A DNA stretch of 64,000 bases from the NCBI GenBank assembly GCA_947505245.1, contig CANNIZ010000016.1, positions 30,846 through 94,845 on the forward strand, in the 5' to 3' direction. This stretch comes from Pseudomonadota bacterium. GTDB lineage: Bacteria; Myxococcota_A; UBA796; GCA-2862545. The notes under the pieces were generated by a model that was not told the DNA's origin, ran no database searches, and saw only the letters and a list, made by a program, of their open reading frames with translations. Made by a program: the position numbers and the translations under genes. Below are positions 44,148 to 52,380 of this stretch, piece after piece (position 1 is the first letter of the stretch; every line of letters starts with the position of its first letter).

Positions 44148-46544
44148 TTGGTCTCGTGGTTCGTGTTGGGCGCGTGGCTGGCCTCCGTCGCACGCGCAGA
44201 CCCACCGCTCGGAGCCAACGTGGAAGACCCACGCGCGCTCGGAGAGCTCGCCGCGAGGACGCTGGCCGAGGGCCGCCCCGAAGACGCTCGCGGATTGTTC
44301 GCCCGCATGCTTGATCACGAGGAGGTGAGCAACTACATCCAGATCAAGGGCACGCTGCGACAGGCCGTCATCCAGGAGCGCATGGGCGACCTCGAAGGCG
44401 CCTCTGCGCTGTATCGGCAGGCGATGAACGAGGACGTGCTCCGCACGGTCCAGGTGCTCCGAATCGTGAGCGAGCACCCCGACAACGAAGCGCTCGTCCA
44501 GGAGGCCTACGCGCACGTCCGCGACCTCGCCGCCAAGGCGAAGGCCGGCGAAGAAGCGGTAATCTACATCACGACCAAGGGCGAGAAGCGGATGCTCGAG
44601 GTGATGACCACCGAGCAGCTCCTCGCGATGGCGAAAGCCGGCAAACAGGCGCTGTATTGTTACATCGAAGACCTCGACCTCTCAAAGGTCGACCTGCCCG
44701 ATTCGATCGAGATGTCGCGCTGCGTGATCGGCCGTATCTACGCCCCGAACCGGTCGTTCGAAAAGCTCATGTTGCGCGGCTTCGTCCTCGGCGACGCCGA
44801 CTTCGGCAAGGTGTGGGTCGGCGAGGTCAACAAGTCCGAGACCGTGCCCGGTTCGAAGTTCAAGGACCTCCTGCTGCGCGAGACCGTCTTCCTCGGGCGG
44901 GCGAACTTCGATGGCGTGCGGGTTGAGGGCGGGCGGGCGTATTTTCCGATGTCCGTGTTCGAAGGCACCGCGCAGTTCAAGGGCGTCGAGTTCGGGGGCG
45001 TGACGGACTTCCGCTTCGCCTCGTTCAGCCAGGGCGCGAACTTCGCGCACACCCGGCTCCACGCGCCCGTGTACTTCGGCGGCTCCCGCTACCACGCGGA
45101 CACGGTCTTCACGAACCTTTACAGCGAGCGCACCGTCTACTTCAACGACGCCGTGTTCGAGGGAAAGGTCACCTTCGACGACTGCGAGTGGATGCGCGAC
45201 GCGACGTTCGAGAACGCGCGATTCCAAGGCGCCACGGACTTCGACACGACCAAGGTCTCCGGCACGCTCAACCTTTCGCGCGCCGTGTTCGACGCCCCGG
45301 TCGCGATCAAGAACCTTCACATGGGAGACCTGCACGCGTTCGGCGTGTGGTTCAAGGACGACGCGTGGTTCACCGACTCGGTCGTGGACGGCCGCGCGCA
45401 GTTCTCGCTCGATGACGTCACCCGCCGCGCCTACGGCGACCGCCTGTCCGAGTTGCTCGCGCAATACCGCAGCTATCAGGGCGACGAAGACGCTGATCAG
45501 CCGCTCGTCACGACCACGTCCTACGGTGTGATGAGCCCGCAGGACCTCACCGCCCGGTTCGACGCGAACATCAGCTTCGCGAACTCGGAGTTCCGCGGCT
45601 ACACCGTGTTCGAGGGCGTCACGTTCGGCACCGAGGGGAAGACGCACGACGCGAGCTTCGTCAACGCGCAGTTCCTCGGCGAGACGCACTTCGAGCGATC
45701 CCACTGGTGGAGCCTCGCAGACTTCAGCACGATCTTCGGGCCCGAGGTGTCGTTCAACGAGGCGCGGTTCGAGCGCGCGCTCATCCTGGATGACGTGAAC
45801 ATCCAAGGGCGGCTCTCGCTTTCGGACGCGACGTTCGCCGACGACGCCGACCTGTCGTTTTATTCGACGGAGATCCGCAGCTTCGCTATCGATCCAGGCC
45901 AGGTGAACGGAACGAACGGCGAGCCCCATCGCCTGTTCTACGAGCGCTGCGCGACCGGCCGACCCTTCGATCGAGACGACGTTCGCATCCAGCGAATGGA
46001 ACGTGAAGGCAAGCTCGGCGACGACGACCTGGCGATCGCGTGCTTCGCGAACCTCCACGACGAATTGATCGCGCTCAAGGGAACCTACGAAGACGGCGCG
46101 ATGGTGGAAGACGCGGACACGGCCTACTGGTGGATGCGGCACTACGCCACGCGCGAGAAGCTGTGGTACGGCGGCGCGCTCACCAAGGTCTGGGCCGTCG
46201 CTGGCGAAATCCTGGTGTTCGAATGGATCTTCGGGTGGGGCGTGCGCCTCGGCAACATCGGCATCGCGGCGGTCGCGTTCGCAGCCTTGTTCGCCGTGCT
46301 CTATCGCATGATCTGCCCCGACTCCGTCATCGAACTCAACGGTGAGCCCACGAAGATCCGCGACATCCCGTGGCCCAGCCTGATGATCCTTTCGGCGCAG
46401 TCAATGCTGTCGATGAACATCGGGTGGGATCTTGCAGAAGAGTCCGACCCGCGCTTCCGGGTCCTCGTCACGATCGAGGTGTGGGTCGGCGTGTTGCTCG
46501 TCACGTTCCTTGTCGCCGCATACACCCGAATGATCCTAGCCTAA
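44148..46544 (+). CDS. Pentapeptide-repeat protein fused to a two-helix ion-channel domain
   Basis: This is a protein of about 798 residues with a signal (MVSWFVLGAWLASVARA). A TPR-like helical part follows (to about 130), then a pentapeptide-repeat quadrilateral helix rich in [A/x][N/T/D]F units (ADFGKV, ANFDGV, AQFKGVEF, ATFENARF) from about 180 to 590. The C-terminus has two membrane helices flanking a short pore-like loop (LMILSAQSMLSMNIGWDL), as in two-TM ion channels. The GYG selectivity filter is replaced by MNIGWDL. TTG 44148 has GGGAGG 4 bases upstream and is preferred to GTG 44136. It converges on the MscS gene and shares a stop overlap. Confidence 0.72.
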   Translation: MVSWFVLGAWLASVARADPPLGANVEDPRALGELAARTLAEGRPEDARGLFARMLDHEEVSNYIQIKGTLRQAVIQERMGDLEGASALYRQAMNEDVLRTVQVLRIVSEHPDNEALVQEAYAHVRDLAAKAKAGEEAVIYITTKGEKRMLEVMTTEQLLAMAKAGKQALYCYIEDLDLSKVDLPDSIEMSRCVIGRIYAPNRSFEKLMLRGFVLGDADFGKVWVGEVNKSETVPGSKFKDLLLRETVFLGRANFDGVRVEGGRAYFPMSVFEGTAQFKGVEFGGVTDFRFASFSQGANFAHTRLHAPVYFGGSRYHADTVFTNLYSERTVYFNDAVFEGKVTFDDCEWMRDATFENARFQGATDFDTTKVSGTLNLSRAVFDAPVAIKNLHMGDLHAFGVWFKDDAWFTDSVVDGRAQFSLDDVTRRAYGDRLSELLAQYRSYQGDEDADQPLVTTTSYGVMSPQDLTARFDANISFANSEFRGYTVFEGVTFGTEGKTHDASFVNAQFLGETHFERSHWWSLADFSTIFGPEVSFNEARFERALILDDVNIQGRLSLSDATFADDADLSFYSTEIRSFAIDPGQVNGTNGEPHRLFYERCATGRPFDRDDVRIQRMEREGKLGDDDLAIACFANLHDELIALKGTYEDGAMVEDADTAYWWMRHYATREKLWYGGALTKVWAVAGEILVFEWIFGWGVRLGNIGIAAVAFAALFAVLYRMICPDSVIELNGEPTKIRDIPWPSLMILSAQSMLSMNIGWDLAEESDPRFRVLVTIEVWVGVLLVTFLVAAYTRMILA

Positions 46545-47896
46545 ACCGGGTTCGGCTCGTCGGGCCGCTCGGCCTCGGCCTGTTGCTCGGCTTCGCCGCG
46601 CTCAGCGGTGTCGGCGCGCTCCAACTCCTCCTCACGCTCCGTGAATTCCTCCCGGATCGGCTCGTTCTCGGGGGGCCTGCCGTCAGCGGCCGCCGCCGCC
46701 TCGGCCGCTGCGCGCGCCTCCGCCTCGAACAACAGCGCCGCCGCCGCAGACCGCACGGGCGCCGAATTGTACGCGAACGGCGCGCCATGCACGGGCGGAA
46801 GCTCGATCTTCGGATGCATCGGCAGCGCGATGAACAGGTTGTGCGCCGCGAGCATCTCCAGCACGTGGAGGTTGACCTCCGTGCGGATGGCCATCTCCTT
46901 GCCGTAATGATCGGGCCAGGGCTCGCCCGGTTCCTTCGCGTTCACGCCGTAGACGAGGTTCACCTTGAAGTGATCGCGCTGAATGCCGTCCAGGCTGCCG
47001 TACGCGATGTCGGCCACCTGGCGGTGATCCTTGCAATACTGGCGGAACTCTTCCAGGAACTCACGGATCTGCTTCGCGCTCGTGTCGTGCCGCAGCAGGA
47101 TCTCCGATTCCTGCCAGAACGCCTGGCGCCGCGAAAGGTTCGACACCGCCGTGTCCGTAAAGATCTTGTTCGGGACGGTGACCTCGTCGCCCTTCCAGGT
47201 CTTGAGCTTGGTGTTTCGCACCGAGATGCTCGTGACCCAGCCGTCGTTTCCGTCGAACTGGATGCGGTCGCCCACGGTGAACGGCCGCAGCGTGAGCACC
47301 GTGATGCCGCCGAACGCGTTGGCGACCGTGTCCTGGGCGGCGAGCGCGAACGCCAGGCCGCCGATGCCGAGCCCGCCGAGCACGGCCATGATGTCGTACC
47401 CGGCGTTGCTGATGCCCACGAGGAGCGTTCCAAGCCAGATACCGAACTTCACGAGCGTGCGCACGACTGGCAACAAGGTGTTGTCGACAGGCGTCGCCGT
47501 GCTGTCTACGTACGGACGCAGGTAGTGCACGTCCACGGCATCGAGGATGCGCGTGAGCGCCCACCCGATGTTGAGCGCCGTGAGGACGTGGTAGCCGTCT
47601 TCGATCCGGTGCGTCCAGGCCTCGGAGAGCACGAGCGTCTCGAGACCGAGGCGCGTGCCGAGCAGCGAGATCGCGAGTACGACCGGCTCCTCGCCCATGT
47701 CGAGCAGGATGTCGTCGAGCTTGGACGTGGTTCGTTCGGCCAGACGCTTGAGCACCCGGTTCGAGAACCAGTAAACAAGCCGTCCGATAATGAACGTGAC
47801 ACAGCCGATCGCTATCGCGATCAGCCACGCGTTAACGGTATTGCCGCCAATCTCCCAGGCGAGGATGGCGACGAGCCACTGTCCAGCGATTTCCAA
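46541..47896 (-). CDS. Small-conductance mechanosensitive channel family (MscS)
   Basis: This 451-residue channel would release osmolytes on membrane tension. N-terminal helices are followed by the pore helix and beta domain GLGIGGLAFALAAQDTVANA and LRPFTVGDRIQF (about 172-212), then the soluble vestibule (LKTWKGDEVTVPN). The C-terminal 70 residues are a charged Glu/Ala coil, an extension beyond E. coli MscS (286 residues). The start is TTG at 47896 with AGGGA upstream. Its TAG overlaps the TAA of the convergent channel fusion (CTAA), leaving no spacer between the two genes. Confidence 0.85.
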   Translation of the reverse strand: MEIAGQWLVAILAWEIGGNTVNAWLIAIAIGCVTFIIGRLVYWFSNRVLKRLAERTTSKLDDILLDMGEEPVVLAISLLGTRLGLETLVLSEAWTHRIEDGYHVLTALNIGWALTRILDAVDVHYLRPYVDSTATPVDNTLLPVVRTLVKFGIWLGTLLVGISNAGYDIMAVLGGLGIGGLAFALAAQDTVANAFGGITVLTLRPFTVGDRIQFDGNDGWVTSISVRNTKLKTWKGDEVTVPNKIFTDTAVSNLSRRQAFWQESEILLRHDTSAKQIREFLEEFRQYCKDHRQVADIAYGSLDGIQRDHFKVNLVYGVNAKEPGEPWPDHYGKEMAIRTEVNLHVLEMLAAHNLFIALPMHPKIELPPVHGAPFAYNSAPVRSAAAALLFEAEARAAAEAAAAADGRPPENEPIREEFTEREEELERADTAERGEAEQQAEAERPDEPNPV

Positions 47897-47904
47897 TGAA
47901 GTCC

Positions 47905-48231
47905 CTATTCGTCCGTATCGCCGGCTTCCATCCTGCCGTCATTCGCGCGCGTAATCTTCGGCTTCATGGAGGCGAGCACCTGCCCTGCGCCCACCGCCGT
48001 GTTCGCGAGCCGCGAGACCTCGGCCGCGCAAGCCAGGAGTTCCTTCTTCTTCAGCGTGCTGCAATCGCCGAGCTCACCGAGCCGCGTGCTGGCCAGGGCG
48101 AGCACCTTCGTGGCCGACGCAGCGTCTGCCTTGCAGGCCTCGTTTGACCAACCTGCGAGCGTGTCACAAGCGTCGGCCGCGTGGGCTGCGCTCCCAAGAA
48201 ACAACGAGACGACGACGAACAACGACCGCAT
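47905..48231 (-). CDS. Small secreted cysteine-containing protein
   Basis: This 108-residue protein has a signal peptide MRSLFVVVSLFLGSAAHA and a mature part of about 90 residues with four cysteines (ACDTL, EACKAD, GDCSTL, LACAAE) that could form two disulfides in a helical hairpin. No family is recognised. The ATG at 48231 is supported by GGAGG 5-9 bases upstream; the frame to 48264 is an extension without support. It lies 8 bases upstream of MscS and probably shares its transcript, so a periplasmic partner of the channel is a possible but unproven idea. Confidence 0.68.
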   Translation of the reverse strand: MRSLFVVVSLFLGSAAHAADACDTLAGWSNEACKADAASATKVLALASTRLGELGDCSTLKKKELLACAAEVSRLANTAVGAGQVLASMKPKITRANDGRMEAGDTDE

Positions 48232-48344
48232 CAAGATCCTCCAAGTGGAGGCGAACGCTACCACATCCGACCCCGACCACCAAGTGTCCTACGCTGCAAC
48301 GATCCGACGCTTGACCGACCCGCCACACCCCATGGGAGGTGTTA
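48232..48344. promoter_or_regulatory. Divergent control region upstream of the cytochrome operon
   Basis: This 113-base gap separates the small secreted gene (-) from the first cytochrome gene (+) and must hold the cytochrome-operon promoter. A CCTCC-AAGT-GGAGG inverted repeat (48238-48251) places the minus-strand ribosome site GGAGG inside a hairpin. On the plus strand GGGAGG sits at 48334-48339, 5 bases before GTG 48345. No convincing -35/-10 pair was found. Confidence 0.45.
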
Positions 48345-50234
48345 GTGGGCCGTGTGAATTCGTTCCTGGTCCAAATCTCAATGATGGTTGCGCTCGTCGG
48401 ATGCGATGCTCTCAATGAGGATCCATCGGAAGAGACGGCCATCGCCAACGTCTCTGCGTCGCCCGCCGGCAGCCTCGGCGGAACCGTCACAGGCGTGGAT
48501 GGTCCCATCGCAGACGCGTACCTGACGCTCGCCCCAGGTGGTCAGGAGGCTCGAACCGACGCGTCAGGCGCCTACTCGTTCCCCCGCTTGCCCCCCGGCG
48601 CCTACACGTTGGTGGTCGCGGCGCCCGGGTACACGACGTCGACGGTGGGGCCCGCGATCGTCGCGCGCGACCAGGACGCCACGCGGGACCTCACCCTCGA
48701 ACGCGCCGTGCCGCTCGACGGGTGGCTCGAGGTCACCGTCGTTGGGCCGATCGGCGAGGTCCGCCCGAACGCGACGCTTACGGTGCGCGGACCCGAGGGA
48801 GACGTCACGGCCGTCACTGACGAAGCCGGTGTCGCGCGCATCTCCGGCCTCGGCGGCGAAACGGTCACCGTCAAGGTGGAAGACGATGACGCCCGGCTGT
48901 GGCTCTGGTCCGCGAGCGACGTAACGGTTCCGGCGCACGGAAACCGCCACCTCGACGCGACCTTGTCGGGACGCTCGCCGGACGGGGTTCGGTATGTGGG
49001 GACGCCTCTCTGCTCGATGTGCCACGACGCCGCGGCAGACCTTCACATCGGCGGCGCCCACGTAAACGCAGCCTCGAACACGCCTTCCACCGACGTCCTC
49101 GCGGCGTTCACCGCGGGACGGGTGCTCGACCTGGGCGGTCCCACCGCGACGTTATCGATGAACGGCTCCCTGCCGCACGTTCGCATCACCACCCCCGACG
49201 CAGATTCGCTCGATCTCGACGTCGTCGCATGGATCGGCGCAGACTCCGCCGTGCCGTGGGCCGTAAACGGCGGCGACGGGTACGCGCTCCCGTTCGCGTG
49301 GGTAGGCGCGAATCCGGACTACGCGACTTTCCCCGATGGAAGGCGCTTCGTCCCGTGGCGAACGGACGCCTGGTTCGACGCCACGGGGGAGCTTGATCGT
49401 ACGGACGGCAGCGCCTTCCCGTCCGAACCCGACGCGGGCTGTATGAACTGTCACATGACGGGGCCCGCAAACGCCGAGACGGAGCTCGGCGTAGGCTGCG
49501 AGGCGTGCCACGGCCCGGGGTTCGGCCACACGAGCTCGACGCGCGCGCTCATGGGGTACAAGATAACCAACCCCCGCCTCCTCGATGTCGATGCTGCAAA
49601 CGGTGTTTGTGCGCGATGTCACGGCGGCGCCGAGGAGCACGTGCCGTTCGTCGGGGGGCAGGCGTCCGATCCCGGACATCAGATCGAGGAGCTCGCCCGC
49701 AGCGCCCACGGCGACGACGTCGGCTGGCAGCAGCGGTGCGTCGACTGCCACGCGCCGCACGGCTCAAAAGACGCGTCGGCCTCGCTCAAGCTCGAGAGCC
49801 GCGACAACACGCTGTGCCTTTCGTGCCACGCAGCCCTGTCGGATCTTCCTGATCAGGACGCGATCGTCGCGCACACCAAGCACTCGATGTACTCGCCTGG
49901 TTCGCCGCTTGGCGCCGGTCGTTGCACGGGATGCCACATGCCCAAGACGTCCGCTCGCGTCGCGTTCGGGCCGCTTTCAGGCGCGGGTGACGTGGCGTCC
50001 CACCGCTTCACGGTCATCCCGCCCTCCGATGCGCTCGCTTCGTTCGACGCCGCCGGCGCAACCGCGCTCCCCCTCGGGTCTTTCCCGTCTCATGGCTGCC
50101 AGCAATGCCACGGCACCCTCGGTTGGGCGTGGGAAGCGGAGTTCGGCTTCGCGTTCCCCGGACCGTACGGTGACCCCACGCTTCGCAGCACCCACGAAGC
50201 GGCCGACGTGGCCTACCAGGCGATGTTTCCGTGA
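48345..50234 (+). CDS. Octaheme lipoprotein cytochrome with N-terminal carboxypeptidase-regulatory-like domains
   Basis: This 629-residue lipoprotein has its lipobox at LVGC. Residues about 45-210 form two carboxypeptidase-regulatory/Ig-like beta modules (GSLGGTVTGVDGPIADAYL; LTVRGPEGDVTAVTDEAGVA). Eight CXXCH sites follow: CSMCH, CMNCH, CEACH, CARCH, CVDCH, CLSCH, CTGCH and CQQCH. GTG 48345 has GGGAGG 5 bases upstream; GTG 48339 would be too close to it. It is the first gene of the cluster and overlaps the next as GTGA. A surface or periplasmic electron carrier is inferred; the beta modules could bind a partner or solid phase. Confidence 0.85.
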   Translation: MGRVNSFLVQISMMVALVGCDALNEDPSEETAIANVSASPAGSLGGTVTGVDGPIADAYLTLAPGGQEARTDASGAYSFPRLPPGAYTLVVAAPGYTTSTVGPAIVARDQDATRDLTLERAVPLDGWLEVTVVGPIGEVRPNATLTVRGPEGDVTAVTDEAGVARISGLGGETVTVKVEDDDARLWLWSASDVTVPAHGNRHLDATLSGRSPDGVRYVGTPLCSMCHDAAADLHIGGAHVNAASNTPSTDVLAAFTAGRVLDLGGPTATLSMNGSLPHVRITTPDADSLDLDVVAWIGADSAVPWAVNGGDGYALPFAWVGANPDYATFPDGRRFVPWRTDAWFDATGELDRTDGSAFPSEPDAGCMNCHMTGPANAETELGVGCEACHGPGFGHTSSTRALMGYKITNPRLLDVDAANGVCARCHGGAEEHVPFVGGQASDPGHQIEELARSAHGDDVGWQQRCVDCHAPHGSKDASASLKLESRDNTLCLSCHAALSDLPDQDAIVAHTKHSMYSPGSPLGAGRCTGCHMPKTSARVAFGPLSGAGDVASHRFTVIPPSDALASFDAAGATALPLGSFPSHGCQQCHGTLGWAWEAEFGFAFPGPYGDPTLRSTHEAADVAYQAMFP

Positions 50235-51160
50235 ACAACCTACACCTGCCTTCGCTCGGCTCCGCCTCGCTGCGCGCGGTGCGCTCGCGAACCCTCCTGA
50301 CTTCGCTCGGCTACGCCTCGCTGCGCGCGGTGCGCTTGCGAACCCTCCTGACTTCGCTCGGCTCCGCCTCGCTGCGCGCGGTGCGCTTGCAAACCCTCCC
50401 CGTGTGGTTCCTGGCGGCCTGCAGCCTCGGCGGGCCGGCACCGGCCACCGATCCTGACGCGGTGTTCCCCCACCAGGCAGAATACCAGAGCGGCGCCATT
50501 CATGGGGCGGACGCGCTCCGCGTCGGCACGGAGGCGTGCGCTACCTGCCACGGATCTACCTCCACCGCCCCGACGTGTGCGTCGTGCCACGAAACGTGGC
50601 CGCACGACTCGTCCTGGCTCGTCAGCCACGGCGAAGGACTGACCAAAGACACGCTCACACCTTGCCTCGCCTGCCATGACGTGGCCGGCAGCGCCGCCCA
50701 GAACCAGGCGAACTGCAAGTCATGTCACCCCTCGTGGCCGCATCCAGAGGGCTGGGACGTCCTCCACGGCCCCTACACGCTCGATCGTGGCAGCGCGAAA
50801 GCCACCTGCGGCTCCTGTCACGGCGCCGATCTCCACGGCGTAGGCGACGCTCCGTCGTGCACGTCTTGCCACCCGTCGTGGCCGCACCCGAGCGACTGGC
50901 TCGTCGCCCACCGCGAGGCTGCCCACCAAGACCTCGCGGCCTGCGCGGAATGCCACGGCGCCCCGACCGATGGTGGCGCTGCCGGCGTGTCCTGCGACCG
51001 TTGCCACCTCGGCTACCCCCACGTGGCGGACTTCGCGAAGACGCACCTCGACGCGGCGGCGCTCGGTGAAGGCGCGTGCCTCGCATGCCACGAGCCCGGC
51101 GACGGGCCCTCCACAATGGTCGCGACGTGCGCCGAAAAGTGCCACGGAGGTGCGCAGTGA
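50231..51160 (+). CDS. Decaheme-type lipoprotein cytochrome with CxxCH-x2-WPH modules
   Basis: This is a protein of about 309 residues. Nine CXXCH sites and one terminal CX3CH (CAEKCH) are visible. Four of them sit in a repeated module, CxxCHxx[WY]PHxxxWxxxH (CASCHETWPH, CKSCHPSWPH, CTSCHPSWPH, CDRCHLGYPH), where the second His is a candidate distal heme ligand. The start is GTG 50231 overlapping the upstream stop, but codons 8-58 are a threefold 51-base repeat; an internal GTG at 50381 would give a compact lipoprotein signal (MRLQTLPVWFLAAC). The lipobox is FLAAC. An electron carrier in the conduit is inferred. Confidence 0.8.
   Translation: MNNLHLPSLGSASLRAVRSRTLLTSLGYASLRAVRLRTLLTSLGSASLRAVRLQTLPVWFLAACSLGGPAPATDPDAVFPHQAEYQSGAIHGADALRVGTEACATCHGSTSTAPTCASCHETWPHDSSWLVSHGEGLTKDTLTPCLACHDVAGSAAQNQANCKSCHPSWPHPEGWDVLHGPYTLDRGSAKATCGSCHGADLHGVGDAPSCTSCHPSWPHPSDWLVAHREAAHQDLAACAECHGAPTDGGAAGVSCDRCHLGYPHVADFAKTHLDAAALGEGACLACHEPGDGPSTMVATCAEKCHGGAQ
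50252..50404 (+). repeat. Three tandem 51-base repeats at the start of a cytochrome gene
   Basis: Three nearly identical 51-base units (50252-50302, 50303-50353, 50354-50404) read in frame as S-L-G-[SY]-A-S-L-R-A-V-R-x-[RQ]-T-L-[LP]-x. The period of 17 codons preserves the frame. The units differ at only a few positions, so the duplication is recent. They lie between the GTG start and the lipoprotein signal. No spacers separate the units. Confidence 0.85.
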
Positions 51161-52380
51161 TCCCCTCGCTCCTCGCGTTTGCCGTAACTGAGACGGCGCT
51201 CGCGCAAAGCGAACCTCACGTCCTGTCCGCCTGGGCAGAGACCGGCGTGGACGCGTTGCCTGACGCGTCCGGAGCGACGGATCTGCGCGTCCGCCAGGAC
51301 CTCGCCCTCCGGGTGGACGGACCATGGGCTATCGATGCGATCGGCGGCTGGCACGTGCGCGGCACCGGCCAGCAGCAGGCCATGGTGTACCGCCTCTCCG
51401 CTGCGCACCGGTTCGGCGAATTCGAGATCACAGGTGGACGTTTCGTTCGCGTCGGGACCACCGGCTTCGAACCGATCGACGGCGCGCGCCTTGACTGGGA
51501 TGAAGGCGGAAACGTCGCGGTCGACGCTTGGGTCGGCCACCTGTGGGACGCCGAGACCTGGCACGGCCCCGAAGGATTCGTCGGCGGCGCACAAGTGACC
51601 CTGCGCCCGACCGACGACCGAGGCGAGGTCTCGCATGCCGCAGCCCTCGCGCTGTCCACCGAGACGCGCGTCATCGCTGGCCTGCCATCCCAGCGCTTCG
51701 CGGCTGGTGGCACGCGGCGCGGCGCGTACGGCCAGGTCGCGCTCCTCGACTTGGAGGTCGCGGCCCCGCTCGCGAAAGACGCCGACCGCGGCGTTCGGGC
51801 CGGCTTTGCAACCTCGGCACCGGTCGAAAACGGCCGGATTCTGCGCGGCGAGATCCGCTTCGAAGGCCTCCGTCCTGCCTCAGAGGCGCGCCGCGATCCA
51901 ACCGACTGGCTCGGCGGCGGTAGCTACCTCATCGCGCAGGGAAGCGTGGATCAGGCGTTCGACAACGTCAGCCTTCACGCGTCCGGCGGCCCCGTGCTGC
52001 ACGATCCCCTCGGCGTGAACACGAAGGGCGGCCAGGCGCGGCTCTCTGCCGGACTCGCCGGAGACCTCGGCCGGGTGGCCCTGTTCGCGGGTGGCGCTAC
52101 GCTGGGGAAGGCCAACATCGCCGGCGGTGGCGCCGAGGCCACACTGCGTTCGGACTTCGGTGAAGTCCTGTGGGACGCAGCCATCTGGCGACTCGCTCCG
52201 ATCGACGGTCGCGACGCGGACGTTTGGGAGACCCGCATCTCGGGACGCTCGGCCTCCATCGACGTTGGCAGGCTGGGTCTCGAGGTCGGGGTCCAAGGGG
52301 CAGCCGGAACCGACCGCACCCTCGGCACCTGGCTCCGCGCCGGCGGCACCCTCACCCTTCGCACCCAGGAAGGTACGTGA
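51157..52380 (+). CDS. Predicted outer-membrane beta-barrel (porin-cytochrome conduit porin)
   Basis: This 407-residue protein has a signal peptide (MIPSLLAFAVTETALA). The remainder alternates polar and hydrophobic residues in short strands with Gly/Asp turns (WAIDAIGGWHVRG, FEITGGRFVRVG, GGNVAVDAWVGHLW, VALFAGGATLG), as in outer-membrane barrels. It contains no CXXCH. It is embedded among multiheme cytochrome genes, the arrangement seen in porin-cytochrome conduits (MtrB, OmbB), though I see no clear sequence match to either family. GTG 51157 has GGAGG 6 bases upstream and overlaps the previous stop (GTGA). Confidence 0.72.
   Translation: MIPSLLAFAVTETALAQSEPHVLSAWAETGVDALPDASGATDLRVRQDLALRVDGPWAIDAIGGWHVRGTGQQQAMVYRLSAAHRFGEFEITGGRFVRVGTTGFEPIDGARLDWDEGGNVAVDAWVGHLWDAETWHGPEGFVGGAQVTLRPTDDRGEVSHAAALALSTETRVIAGLPSQRFAAGGTRRGAYGQVALLDLEVAAPLAKDADRGVRAGFATSAPVENGRILRGEIRFEGLRPASEARRDPTDWLGGGSYLIAQGSVDQAFDNVSLHASGGPVLHDPLGVNTKGGQARLSAGLAGDLGRVALFAGGATLGKANIAGGGAEATLRSDFGEVLWDAAIWRLAPIDGRDADVWETRISGRSASIDVGRLGLEVGVQGAAGTDRTLGTWLRAGGTLTLRTQEGT

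Noticed and set aside
50252..50404. CRISPR-like array
   Set aside because: The three units are contiguous without spacers and keep a 17-codon reading frame.
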